Positions 1 to 7,843 of a stretch of 64,000 nt of DNA are shown here, piece by piece. Both the position numbers and the translations under genes were made by a program. The notes beneath the pieces are model-generated. The model was not told the origin of the DNA. It saw nothing but the letters and a program-made list of their open reading frames with translations, and made no database searches. The DNA is from Flagellimonas aquimarina (lineage in GTDB: Bacteria > Bacteroidota > Bacteroidia > Flavobacteriales > Flavobacteriaceae). Positions within the stretch are counted from its first letter, which is position 1; each line of letters opens with the position of its first letter. Where the stretch lies: NCBI RefSeq assembly GCF_003149745.1, contig NZ_QGEG01000001.1:434001-498000 (forward strand). Direction: 5' to 3'.

Positions 1-93
1 AATTTCATCCTTTTTCAATTTTATGAAAACCAAATTTAATTGGCATATTACTTATAAAACATGATATTTCTCAAACAACCTAAATTGGTAAAA

Positions 94-124
94 ATACACC
101 TCGACAATAAATATCGAGGTGTAT
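94..124 (-). terminator. Rho-independent terminator
   Basis: An 11-bp perfect stem (ATACACCTCGA and its complement) with a 9-nt loop is followed on the minus strand by a short T run. It ends the transcript of the small membrane protein gene read leftwards. The first 93 bases hold nothing recognisable. Confidence 0.8.
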
Positions 125-145
125 CAAAAACAATCAATCAAAAAA

Positions 146-352
146 CTATTTTTTCTGCTTAATACTGTTCACTCTAAAAAGAGCATATAAAGGACAAAAG
201 CTCACAAAGCTGGTAATAACAAATATTCCCGCTAAAGCCATTAAGATGTAAGCAAGAGTACCCTCTATAACATTAAAATAGTATAAGCCAAACACAACTA
301 CCGCCACTATCAGCCTTATAAAACGGTCAAGCCCACTCATATTCTTTTTCAT
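146..352 (-). CDS. DUF2892 (YgaP-like) small inner-membrane protein
   Basis: This 68-aa protein has two hydrophobic segments (about residues 10-27 and 31-52) and a basic C-terminal tail. The opening MSGLDRFIRL, the central turn and the SFCPLYALF segment match the DUF2892 family. In E. coli YgaP, the same two-helix unit is fused to a rhodanese domain and passes sulfane sulfur at the membrane. Here it is free-standing, but it is transcribed away from a shared Crp/Fnr-type operator (445-458) that also recurs in front of the nearby rhodanese genes, so a role in persulfide handling is inferred. Its own -7 box (TAATTTTG on the minus strand) lies at 415-422. Confidence 0.8.
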   Translation of the reverse strand: MKKNMSGLDRFIRLIVAVVVFGLYYFNVIEGTLAYILMALAGIFVITSFVSFCPLYALFRVNSIKQKK

Positions 353-414
353 AATATCTTCATTTTACAGTTTTCAATTAAGAAAATATCAATATCATCT
401 TTTGGTTGGTCATT

Positions 415-488
415 CAAAATTAACATACATCCACAAGCTATTCAGTAACCTTAGTTACATTGCTGTTTACAATTTTATGCTACTTTTA
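415..488. promoter_or_regulatory. Divergent Crp/Fnr-type operator with two -7 boxes
   Basis: A perfect palindrome GTAAC-CTTA-GTTAC lies at 445-458. On the minus side TAATTTTG (415-422), and on the plus side TACTTTTA (481-488), fit the Bacteroidota -7 element TAnnTTTG. Both boxes end exactly 36.5 bp from the palindrome centre, which puts the operator near -40/-41 of both promoters, the class II activator position for Crp/Fnr proteins. The binding protein is inferred to be the regulator encoded at 5810-6442. Confidence 0.7.
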
Positions 489-524
489 ATTTTAGGATAT
501 TTGTTATAGCCCAATACTGATTCT

Positions 525-1400
525 ATGCAAGACTATTTTGAAGCTTTTATCAATGGTTTTTTAGGAACCGCTCAATGGACTTGGAAATCTGTCTTATTTG
601 AAGTACCATGGTATACCAATTATTTTTGGGGCTTAATTCTTATTTCTCTTCTTGTATGGGGATTGGAAATTATATTTCCATGGCGTAAGGATCAATCCAT
701 TTTTAGAAAAGATTTTTGGCTGGATGGCTTCTATATGTTCTTCAATTTTTTCATTTTCGCCATTGTTATCAGTGGTGTCTACAAAATGTTGGAGCTTTTG
801 TTAGGCACTATTGGGGTTACTGCCAATAGTGTTGCCATCATTGATTTTTCAAATTGGCCAATTTGGTCTCAACTGCTTATTTTCTTTATCATTCTAGACT
901 TTGTTCAATGGTTTACCCATGTGCTATTACACAAGTTTCCTTTTCTATGGCGATTTCATCAAGTACACCACAGTGTAAAAGAAATGGGGTTTGCGGCACA
1001 CTTACGTTACCACTGGATGGAAAACATATTTTACAAGCCTTTGAAGACATTTGGGGTTATGATTTTGGGAGGGTTTGAGCCAGAACAAGCCTATATTGTT
1101 CATTTTGCTGCCATTGCCATTGGTCATTTAAACCATGCCAACATTAAACTTACCTATGGTCCTTTAAAATATCTTTTAAATAATCCGGTAATGCATTTGT
1201 ACCACCATTCCTATATCCTTCCCAAAGGAAAGTTTGGGGTTAATTTTGGAATTAGCCTAAGTCTCTGGGATTATCTTTTTGGCACCAATTACATTCCAGA
1301 AAGCAGTGGTAAAATTGAACTAGGATACCCAGGTGACCAAGCGTTTCCTAAAAGCTTTTGGGGACAATTGGTTTATGGTTTTAAAAAAACCAAGCCGTAA
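525..1400 (+). CDS. Sterol desaturase / fatty acid hydroxylase superfamily membrane protein
   Basis: This 291-aa integral membrane di-iron enzyme has the superfamily's histidine clusters: HVLLH (132-136), HQVHH (145-149), HLNH (201-204) and HLYHH (224-228). At least four hydrophobic stretches surround them. The family hydroxylates or desaturates sterols, fatty acids or carotenoids using O2; the substrate here cannot be read from sequence. The gene shares its promoter region, and apparently its operator, with the divergent DUF2892 gene, which links it to the sulfur cluster. That is unusual for this family. The ATG start sits about 31-34 nt downstream of the predicted transcription start. Confidence 0.85.
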   Translation: MQDYFEAFINGFLGTAQWTWKSVLFEVPWYTNYFWGLILISLLVWGLEIIFPWRKDQSIFRKDFWLDGFYMFFNFFIFAIVISGVYKMLELLLGTIGVTANSVAIIDFSNWPIWSQLLIFFIILDFVQWFTHVLLHKFPFLWRFHQVHHSVKEMGFAAHLRYHWMENIFYKPLKTFGVMILGGFEPEQAYIVHFAAIAIGHLNHANIKLTYGPLKYLLNNPVMHLYHHSYILPKGKFGVNFGISLSLWDYLFGTNYIPESSGKIELGYPGDQAFPKSFWGQLVYGFKKTKP

Positions 1401-1442
1401 TTCTAATAAAAAATCCTTAAACCAGATAGTCGTTCCAACAAA

Positions 1443-1715
1443 TCAGCTGCTCATAAACTTTCCATTGGCACAACTTACAAACGACTTTGCTTTTTGCAAT
1501 ATCCCATTTTCGTCATCAATCGCAGGGTATCCCAATGCTCTAAGTCTATCTTTGACAACCCCAATTACATTGACGTCTTGATATTTAAATATGACCGATG
1601 ACGTTTCTTGATCAATCATTATTTCATCAATCCCATCTAGTTTTGATAGCTTATCCTTAATTGTTTTGGAACAGCCTCCACATTTTAGGTTTTGAATTTG
1701 AAGTGTTGTTTTCAT
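1443..1715 (-). CDS. Heavy-metal-associated (HMA) domain protein
   Basis: A 90-aa cytoplasmic protein when started at the ATG at 1715. The longer reading from 1745 would overlap the upstream rhodanese by 13 bp and adds a tail atypical for the family. It has a beta-alpha-beta ferredoxin-like HMA fold with the ligand motif MKCGGC-type (LKCGGCSKTI near residues 9-18), where the usual CxxC is kept as C-G-G-C. The family binds Cu(I) or Zn and passes it to P-type ATPases; none is encoded here. It lies just downstream of a rhodanese gene in the same direction and is probably cotranscribed. Dithiol transfer of sulfur rather than metal is a speculative alternative. Confidence 0.8.
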   Translation of the reverse strand: MKTTLQIQNLKCGGCSKTIKDKLSKLDGIDEIMIDQETSSVIFKYQDVNVIGVVKDRLRALGYPAIDDENGILQKAKSFVSCANGKFMSS

Positions 1716-1732
1716 TCCAAATGGTTTTTGGT

Positions 1733-2083
1733 TTAATACTTCCACATGCTATAGCCTCCACGTAAATCATAAACAGTGCTAAAGCCCATGGCCACAAGTT
1801 TTTTTGCAGCTTTTTGACTTCTGTTCCCTGATTGACAATATAGGTAAACTGGTTCGTCCTTATTCATTTTAGAAAAAGTGGCCTTAAATTCGGGTTGCTT
1901 GAAAAAATCAATGTTTTGAGCTCCCTTGATATGCCCAGAAGTAAACTCCCTTGAAGTTCTTACATCTACCAATTGTACCTTTTTATTAGAGATGGCATTT
2001 CTAAAGTCCTCAGCATTCAGTACCTCACTGGCTTCTATATTAGTCTGCTTTTTGAACAAAAAATCTAAAATCGACATATTCAT
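1733..2083 (-). CDS. Single-domain rhodanese-like sulfurtransferase
   Basis: 116 aa, one rhodanese domain without a signal peptide, so cytoplasmic. The active-site loop CQSGNRS places the catalytic cysteine at residue 83, followed by the usual basic/polar loop. The DVRTSREF signature is at about 40-47 and the GGYSMW end motif is present. It should carry a cysteine persulfide and transfer sulfane sulfur. It is the first gene of a two-gene unit with the HMA protein, preceded by operator and -7 box at 2099-2142. An internal ATG at 2077 (MSILD) is an equally possible start. Confidence 0.9.
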   Translation of the reverse strand: MNMSILDFLFKKQTNIEASEVLNAEDFRNAISNKKVQLVDVRTSREFTSGHIKGAQNIDFFKQPEFKATFSKMNKDEPVYLYCQSGNRSQKAAKKLVAMGFSTVYDLRGGYSMWKY

Positions 2084-2098
2084 GTTTTTAAGAATTCT

Positions 2099-2142
2099 TA
2101 AAATTAAACATCATGAACACGATGGTCAGTAACGAGAGTTAC
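2099..2142 (-). promoter_or_regulatory. Crp/Fnr-type operator and -7 box of the rhodanese gene
   Basis: The palindrome GTAAC-GAGA-GTTAC occupies 2129-2142. On the minus strand TAATTTTA (2099-2106) is one base from the TAnnTTTG box. The spacing from palindrome centre to the far end of the box is 36.5 bp, identical to the other copies in this cluster. It shows that the rhodanese/HMA pair has its own promoter separate from the upstream operon. Confidence 0.7.
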
Positions 2143-2156
2143 ACAACTAAGAACAA

Positions 2157-2540
2157 TTACTCTGTAGCACTCCAATCATCATATCCGCCGGAGTAGTCGA
2201 AGATTTTTTTGAAGCCCTTGGTCTTTAACAATATAGCCGCATTGTTACTTCTTGTTCCTCTTCTACAATAGAGATAGACAGGTTCTTCTTTGTTAAGAGT
2301 AGCTATTTGACTTAAAAATGCAGTACTATCTTTGAAATTGAAATTTATGGCATCATCAATACGACCATCTTTGTATTCTTCTGGTGTTCGCACATCGATA
2401 AATTGCACATCATTTCCCACCACGTCGGTCTTAACGGTTTTTTTATCAATTTTTACTATTGTACCTTCTTCCTTAGTCTTACAGGAAGCGAGTAATAGAA
2501 AACAAAAACTAAATAGGGAAATCTTCAATACACTTTTCAT
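2157..2540 (-). CDS. Rhodanese-domain lipoprotein
   Basis: 127 aa. A type II signal peptide ends in LLAS-C with the lipidated cysteine at residue 20, so the protein should be anchored on the periplasmic side. The rhodanese domain follows, with catalytic loop CRRGTRS (Cys92) and the terminal GGYDDW motif. It begins 6 bp after the stop of the persulfide dioxygenase gene and is probably translated from the same mRNA. Together, the cluster has sulfurtransferases both inside the cytoplasm and outside the inner membrane. Confidence 0.9.
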   Translation of the reverse strand: MKSVLKISLFSFCFLLLASCKTKEEGTIVKIDKKTVKTDVVGNDVQFIDVRTPEEYKDGRIDDAINFNFKDSTAFLSQIATLNKEEPVYLYCRRGTRSNNAAILLKTKGFKKIFDYSGGYDDWSATE

Positions 2541-2546
2541 AATAGC

Positions 2547-3956
2547 TTATTTTAAGGTTGTAGGGCAGACAAAGTCTGTTACCGGAATTCCAGCTTCCTT
2601 GATAGCTTTAAATCCTCCGGCCACATCTACCAAGTTATGAATTCCTCTGCTCTTAAGGATTGAAGCAGCAATCATACTTCTATAACCTCCTGCACAATGA
2701 ACGTAAAAAGTCTCTTTTTCGGGAAACTCGGATAAGTGATCATTGATGAAATCCAATGGCGTCAACATAGCGTCGCCAACATGTTCAGCTGAATATTCGG
2801 TTTCTTTGCGAACATCAAATACAGGAACTTTATCAGTTAGTCTTTGCTTAAATTCATCTGCATTGATACTTTTTACGGTGTCAATTTCCTTTCCCGCTTC
2901 TTTCCATGATGCCATTTCTCCTTCAAGATAGCCCAAAGTACCATCAAAACCTACTCTGGATAAGCGGGTTATTGTTTCTTCTTCTTTTCCTTTGGGTGTG
3001 ACCAAAAGTATGGGTTGTTTTACGTCTGCAATTAGGGCTCCCACCCAAGGGGCAAAACTTCCGCCCAATCCAATAAAAATAGACCTAGGCACATGACCTT
3101 TTGCAAAATCGTCTTGGTGACGCACATCTAAAACTATGGCTCCTGTTTCGTTTGCTGCAGTTTCAAAAGCATCTGGTGATAAAGCTTGGGTTCCTCTTTG
3201 CAATACATCATCAATATCCTCATAACCCTCTTTGTTCATCTTTACGTTTAATGGGAAATATTGTGGTGGTGGCAAAAGGCCCTCTGTAACTTCTTTTATG
3301 AATTCTTCCTTGGTCATATCTGAACGCAAAGCATAATTCATTTTCTTTTGATTGCCCAAAGTGTCGACGGTTTCCTTCATCATATTCTTTCCACATGCTG
3401 AGCCTGCCCCATGAGCTGGGTACACGATAATATCATCTGCCAAAGGCATTATTTTGTTTCTGAGGCTATCGAACAAGGTTCCTGCCAGTTCTTCTTGAGT
3501 CATGTGCGCAGCCTTTTGTGCTAAATCTGGCCTTCCCACATCACCTAAAAACAAAGTATCCCCACTAAAAATAGCATGGTCTCTCCCTGTTTCATCCATT
3601 AATAAAAAAGTAGTGCTTTCCATAGTATGCCCAGGAGTATGCAAAATCTTGATAGTTAATTTACCCAGTTTAAACTCCTGCCCATCCGTGGCGATAACAG
3701 CATCAAAGGAAGGATTGGCATTAGGGCCAAAAACAATGGGCGCTCCTGTTTCCTTAGATAATGTAACATGCCCACTTACAAAGTCTGCGTGGAAATGGGT
3801 TTCAAAAATGTATTTAATTTCAGCACCGTCTTCTTGCGCTCTTTTTAAATAAGGCTTTATCTCTCTCAAAGGATCAATAATTGCCACTTCTCCTTCGCTT
3901 TCAATATAATATGCGCCTTGGGCCAAACATCCAGTATATATTTGTTCTATTTTCAT
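2547..3956 (-). CDS. Persulfide dioxygenase-sulfurtransferase fusion (CstB-like MBL fold + two rhodanese domains)
   Basis: 469 aa, cytoplasmic. Residues 1-240 are a metallo-beta-lactamase/ETHE1-type domain with THFHAD (His54, His56, Asp58), His110, the SGD motif (Asp133) and His182 as metal ligands. Residues about 255-355 form a degenerate rhodanese domain whose active-site position is a threonine (around 320). Residues about 365-465 form a second rhodanese with loop CAGGYRS (Cys421). This order (dioxygenase, inactive rhodanese homology domain, active rhodanese) is that of Staphylococcus aureus CstB, which turns persulfides into thiosulfate. The gene heads an operon with the rhodanese lipoprotein. 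Confidence 0.9.
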   Translation of the reverse strand: MKIEQIYTGCLAQGAYYIESEGEVAIIDPLREIKPYLKRAQEDGAEIKYIFETHFHADFVSGHVTLSKETGAPIVFGPNANPSFDAVIATDGQEFKLGKLTIKILHTPGHTMESTTFLLMDETGRDHAIFSGDTLFLGDVGRPDLAQKAAHMTQEELAGTLFDSLRNKIMPLADDIIVYPAHGAGSACGKNMMKETVDTLGNQKKMNYALRSDMTKEEFIKEVTEGLLPPPQYFPLNVKMNKEGYEDIDDVLQRGTQALSPDAFETAANETGAIVLDVRHQDDFAKGHVPRSIFIGLGGSFAPWVGALIADVKQPILLVTPKGKEEETITRLSRVGFDGTLGYLEGEMASWKEAGKEIDTVKSINADEFKQRLTDKVPVFDVRKETEYSAEHVGDAMLTPLDFINDHLSEFPEKETFYVHCAGGYRSMIAASILKSRGIHNLVDVAGGFKAIKEAGIPVTDFVCPTTLK

Positions 3957-3974
3957 CTGTTATAATTTTGTTGT

Positions 3975-4018
3975 CAAAAATAAGATTGGCTTGCGACCTA
4001 TGCAGTTACCAAAGTTAC
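3975..4018 (-). promoter_or_regulatory. Crp/Fnr-type operator and -7 box of the persulfide dioxygenase operon
   Basis: GTTAC-CAAA-GTTAC (4005-4018) differs from the perfect palindrome by one base in the left half. TATTTTTG on the minus strand (3975-3982) is a perfect TAnnTTTG box, again ending 36.5 bp from the operator centre. The operator overlaps the stop codon of the upstream SulP gene. Confidence 0.7.
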
Positions 4019-5745
4019 AAATGCTTTGTTTTAGATTGTAATGAAACTTTGTCTTGAATGCTATTTTTCTCTTTTTGGTTGGTGCAGTACTCAAAGGCTT
4101 CGCTAGTCCTGACAAACAGATTCTCTTTCCCTATTTTTTTAACCAATCCACTGGAAAATAAGATATCACGAGTAGGTCCAATAACACCAGCAATGAGCAA
4201 TGCAATATCTTTTGTTTTTAAGTCATTTACTACTTGACTCAACATATTCAAAGCGCTGCTGTCTATATAATTAATTGCCTCAGCATTTAAAATGATATAC
4301 TTTAGAGCACCCCGCTTCTCTTTAATGTTTTTATACAATTCTGTTTTAAAATAGTCTTTATTGGCAAAGTATAATTGTCCATCAAAACGAAGAACCAATA
4401 TATTATCGAACAGTTCAATATCATTGCTGAAACGATTCACGTTTTTAAAATAATCAGTGCCCTTTATACGACCCAAAATGGCAATATGGGGCTTTGATGT
4501 CCTGTTGACCAACAATAAGAGTGAAAACAGCACACCAAAAATTATTCCCTGGGAAATTCCTATCAGCAAGGTGGTAAGAAACGTAACCACCAATAAAAAG
4601 AACTCGTCTTTACGTTGCTTCCATAATTGTTTCGGATATTTTAAATCAACCAAACCATAGACCGCAACCAATATAATGGCCCCTAAAACCGATTTTGGCA
4701 GATAATAAAAGAACGGTGTTAGAAATAGCAATGTTAAACCTACGACCAAAACGCTCACCAAAGAGGCAACACCAGTTTTAGCTCCTTCATTTACATTGAC
4801 AGCGGTTCTTGATAGACCCGCGTTCGCTGGAAAGGATTGAAAAAGAGAACCTATGATATTGGAAATTCCTAAAGCCCTTAATTCTTGGTTAGGTTCCGTA
4901 TGGTATTCATTACTTTGATCCTCCACCGCCTTTGCTATTGTCATTGCTTCTGCAAAGGCAATAAAGGCCAACGCCATAGCCGTTGGAAAAGCTTTTATTA
5001 TTACATCAATATCTAGTTGAGGCATCTTAAAAGCAGGTAATCCTTTTGGTATCTGACCAACAATGTGCACATCTGTATCATTTACCATGAAAAAAAAGAT
5101 TCCTAAGATCGATAAAATAACGACCACCATTGCGGCCGGTAATTTTCTGTTCAGTCTTTTTAATCCTAAAATCACCAAAACAGCTGCAAAACCTATGCTC
5201 AAATCGTAAAAATTCGTCTCCGACAACGCGCCAAAAATTGCTTGAAGCGTTTTTAAGGTATTGTTAGTGCTTATTTCCAATCCAAAAAAATGCTTAAGCT
5301 GACTTATTGCAATAACAAGGGCAGCTGCGGAGGTAAAACCACTTACCACCGGTTTTGATAAGAAATTAGAGAGGAAACCAAGGCGCATAAAGCCCATTAT
5401 TAATTGAATGCTTCCAACAAATAGCGCTAAAAAAATAGCCATGCTAATATAATCATCAATGTTTGCCAACTTCATGGCTGCCAAACTTGAAGCAACAATC
5501 AGCGAGTCTAGAGCTACAGGACCTACTGCCAATTTTCTGCTAGACCCAGTAAAAGCATAGATTAAGTTAGGCACCAAAGCTGCATACAGACCATAAACAG
5601 GTGGAAGACCAGCAATTAAGGCATACGCCATTCCTTGAGGAATGAGCATGACCCCTACGGTAATACCGGCAATCATATCCTTTAAGAGAAAAGAACGATT
5701 GTATTCGGGTATCCATGATAAAAATGGAAGATACCGTTTGAGCAT
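4015..5745 (-). CDS. SulP family anion transporter with STAS domain
   Basis: 576 aa. About twelve to fourteen hydrophobic segments fill residues 20-420, with the family's early PQGMAYA motif (about 37-43). A cytoplasmic STAS domain spans roughly 440-555, with NYIDSSALNML as its core helix start. The family moves sulfate, bicarbonate or other anions with H+ or Na+. Its position between the Crp/Fnr regulator and the persulfide dioxygenase, behind the same type of operator, suggests uptake or export of a sulfur oxyanion such as sulfite or sulfate; that substrate is inferred. The direction of transport cannot be told from sequence. Confidence 0.9.
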   Translation of the reverse strand: MLKRYLPFLSWIPEYNRSFLLKDMIAGITVGVMLIPQGMAYALIAGLPPVYGLYAALVPNLIYAFTGSSRKLAVGPVALDSLIVASSLAAMKLANIDDYISMAIFLALFVGSIQLIMGFMRLGFLSNFLSKPVVSGFTSAAALVIAISQLKHFFGLEISTNNTLKTLQAIFGALSETNFYDLSIGFAAVLVILGLKRLNRKLPAAMVVVILSILGIFFFMVNDTDVHIVGQIPKGLPAFKMPQLDIDVIIKAFPTAMALAFIAFAEAMTIAKAVEDQSNEYHTEPNQELRALGISNIIGSLFQSFPANAGLSRTAVNVNEGAKTGVASLVSVLVVGLTLLFLTPFFYYLPKSVLGAIILVAVYGLVDLKYPKQLWKQRKDEFFLLVVTFLTTLLIGISQGIIFGVLFSLLLLVNRTSKPHIAILGRIKGTDYFKNVNRFSNDIELFDNILVLRFDGQLYFANKDYFKTELYKNIKEKRGALKYIILNAEAINYIDSSALNMLSQVVNDLKTKDIALLIAGVIGPTRDILFSSGLVKKIGKENLFVRTSEAFEYCTNQKEKNSIQDKVSLQSKTKHL

Positions 5746-5761
5746 TTAGTTGAATTTTTTG

Positions 5762-5805
5762 TAAAAATAAGGTGTGCAGTGATCAATTACAGTAACAAAG
5801 GACAC
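5762..5805 (-). promoter_or_regulatory. Crp/Fnr-type operator and -7 box of the SulP gene
   Basis: GTAAC-AAAG-GACAC (5792-5805) is the most degenerate copy: the left half is perfect and the right half matches 3 of 5. TATTTTTA on the minus strand (5762-5769) lies at the same 36.5-bp spacing as in the other copies. The constant spacing is what makes this weak copy credible. Confidence 0.55.
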
Positions 5806-5809
5806 AAAC

Positions 5810-6442
5810 TTATAAATCTACTATTTGAATATGGTTCCTATGCAACACCAATTTTTTCATTTTCTCTAGTTTTTTTAATAGTCTGGAAATCACAACTCTA
5901 GAAGTATGTAAGTCGTAAGCTATCTCTTGATGTGTGTTTCTAATACAATCATCATTTGTAACCTGTGCTTTCTTTTTAAGGTATGCCACCAACCTTTGGT
6001 CCAAATTTTTAAATGCTATACTATCTACGGTATTTAGTAATTCGTTCAAACGATTATGGTAACTTTCAAAAACATAGTTGCGCCATCCTTTGTATTTTGC
6101 CATCCACTCCTCCATTTTAGGTACGGGCACCATAACTATTTTCGTTTCGGTTTCTGTAATGGCCCTGATCTCACTTTTTGTCTGCCCCATACAACAGGCC
6201 ATGGTTACCGAACAGGTTTCCCCTTGCTCCAAATAATACAGGAGCAACTCATCACCTTCGTCATCCTCTCGCAATACTTTAATGGCACCCGAGAGCAATA
6301 ATGGCATAAATCTTACATAATTACCAATATCCATTATAGTTTCTCCTGCTGGCACTTCTACCAACTTGCCTACAGCAACAATTTCATCAATAAGAGGTTG
6401 TTCAAACTGGGTTCCAAAAGTGCTTAAAAGTTCTTCTCTCAT
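5810..6442 (-). CDS. Crp/Fnr family transcriptional regulator with conserved-looking cysteine cluster
   Basis: 210 aa. Residues about 15-115 form the cyclic-nucleotide-binding-like beta barrel. A long dimer helix follows, then a winged helix with recognition region around 170-192 (HQEIAYDLHTSRVVISRLL). The barrel carries C-x5-C-C (Cys77, Cys83, Cys84) just before SEIRA, plus Cys166. The FNR-type N-terminal four-cysteine iron-sulfur motif is absent. It is the only regulator in the sulfur cluster and Crp/Fnr-type operators precede the neighbouring units, so it is the likely activator. Thiol or persulfide sensing by the cysteines is a hypothesis. No copy of the operator was found in front of its own gene. 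Confidence 0.85.
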   Translation of the reverse strand: MREELLSTFGTQFEQPLIDEIVAVGKLVEVPAGETIMDIGNYVRFMPLLLSGAIKVLREDDEGDELLLYYLEQGETCSVTMACCMGQTKSEIRAITETETKIVMVPVPKMEEWMAKYKGWRNYVFESYHNRLNELLNTVDSIAFKNLDQRLVAYLKKKAQVTNDDCIRNTHQEIAYDLHTSRVVISRLLKKLEKMKKLVLHRNHIQIVDL

Positions 6443-6651
6443 AGAACATATATATTCTTCTAAGTTAATGTATTTGTAGAAAGGTTTTCATGAAACTTTC
6501 AAGGTTTTGTTTTGTGAAATACATTGAAAAAGAATTTTTAACCCCGATAGATTATAATCAATTTATAAATCCATCATAGTACTATCTAAATTCAACATTT
6601 GTTATCCAAAGAATAATGGATATTCCTGTCATTAGTTCATAATTGTTGCTC

Positions 6652-7788
6652 ATGAAATATAAGGACCATTCTTGTTTGTTATTAATTGGTATTTGGTTGT
6701 CTCTCCTATTTTTTAACTGTACAGATGAAGAGCAGGCATGGACGTTTAAAAGCGAAGAAATCAATTTTAGGTTAGAGAAAGTAGCAGACAGCATCCGTGT
6801 CCCCTTTGGAATTTCATTCTTACCCAACGGAAAAATGCTTGTCACCAATAGGTTTGCTGGAGAAATATTATTGGTCGATATTGACTCTGGAGAAAAGAAA
6901 ATGCTCAAGGGAGTTCCTAAATCCTATTGCAAAGGAGATGGAGGAGCGTTGGACATATTGCCCCACCCAAAATATGAACAAAATGGATGGCTTTATTTCT
7001 CACACTCAATTGGGGACAGTATCAGTAGTTCTATGTCCATTGAAAGGGGAAAGCTCAAAGGTGATTCGCTGATCAATGTAGAACGTATTTTTACGGCGTA
7101 TCCATTTTATGAATCACCAAGTCATTATGGTTCAAGGATGGTTTTAAAGGATGGGTATTTGTTTTTTACCATGGGAGATCGTTATGACCTAAAGGATTCT
7201 GCCCAGACCTTGAACAATCATTTAGGAAAAGTAATGCGCATTTTTGAAGATGGCCAAATCCCTAAAGACAACCCTTTTGTTGATACAAAAAATGCAAAGC
7301 CAGAAATCTGGAGTTTTGGACATAGAAACCCTCAGGGGTTAACGCTACATCCCAAAACCAATGCACTCTGGTTGCATGAGCACGGACCAAAAGGAGGGGA
7401 TGAACTAAATCTTGTTAAACCAGGTCTTAATTATGGGTGGCCCATAATTTGCCACGGTATAGATTACGATGACACCCCAATAGGAGAAGGGATTACGCAT
7501 AAAGAGGGAATGGAACAACCCATACATCATTACACTCCCTCTATAGCCCCCAGCGGTATGGAGTTTTATCATGGAAATGCATTTAAAGAATGGAATGGCA
7601 ACGTATTCATAGGGGCCATGGCAAAAACCCATTTAAACCGTCTAGTATTTAAAAATGGCAAAGTTGTTCATGAAGAACGCCTGCTGGAAAGCTTTGGAAG
7701 AAGGATACGTGCGGTTAAACAAGGGCCAGATGGTCTTATCTATATTGGTGTTGATGGTGGTATGATTCTTAGGTTGAGGCCTATATAA
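6652..7788 (+). CDS. PQQ-dependent aldose sugar dehydrogenase-like lipoprotein (GSDH family)
   Basis: 378 aa from the first ATG; an in-frame TTG lies 9 bp upstream. A lipoprotein signal ends in LFFN-C. The rest is a six-bladed propeller of the glucose/sorbosone dehydrogenase family (YliI/Asd-like), with typical segments FGISFLPNG, SHYGSRM, WSFGHRNPQGL, HEHGPKGGDELN and APSGMEFY. Such enzymes oxidise aldoses using PQQ in the periplasm. No PQQ synthesis genes are visible here. It is monocistronic and reads into the region containing the tRNA-Asn remnant. Confidence 0.88.
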   Translation: MKYKDHSCLLLIGIWLSLLFFNCTDEEQAWTFKSEEINFRLEKVADSIRVPFGISFLPNGKMLVTNRFAGEILLVDIDSGEKKMLKGVPKSYCKGDGGALDILPHPKYEQNGWLYFSHSIGDSISSSMSIERGKLKGDSLINVERIFTAYPFYESPSHYGSRMVLKDGYLFFTMGDRYDLKDSAQTLNNHLGKVMRIFEDGQIPKDNPFVDTKNAKPEIWSFGHRNPQGLTLHPKTNALWLHEHGPKGGDELNLVKPGLNYGWPIICHGIDYDDTPIGEGITHKEGMEQPIHHYTPSIAPSGMEFYHGNAFKEWNGNVFIGAMAKTHLNRLVFKNGKVVHEERLLESFGRRIRAVKQGPDGLIYIGVDGGMILRLRPI

Positions 7789-7805
7789 TATCCTTTTTGT
7801 CCAAA

Positions 7806-7837
7806 GAAAAAAGCCTCTCGATTTCTCGAAAGGCTTT
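7806..7837 (-). terminator. Terminator of a displaced tRNA 3' end
   Basis: A 12-bp stem (with one G-T pair) closed by a GAAA tetraloop is followed by a T run on the minus strand. It sits 7 bases beyond a copied tRNA-Asn 3' end, the same arrangement as the terminator behind the intact tRNA-Asn at 13378-13408. Confidence 0.7.
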
Positions 7838-7843
7838 CCGTTA

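Noticed and set aside
3502..3852. 116-codon open frame antisense to the persulfide dioxygenase gene
   Set aside because: Shadow of a conserved gene with catalytic motifs; no homology-like features.
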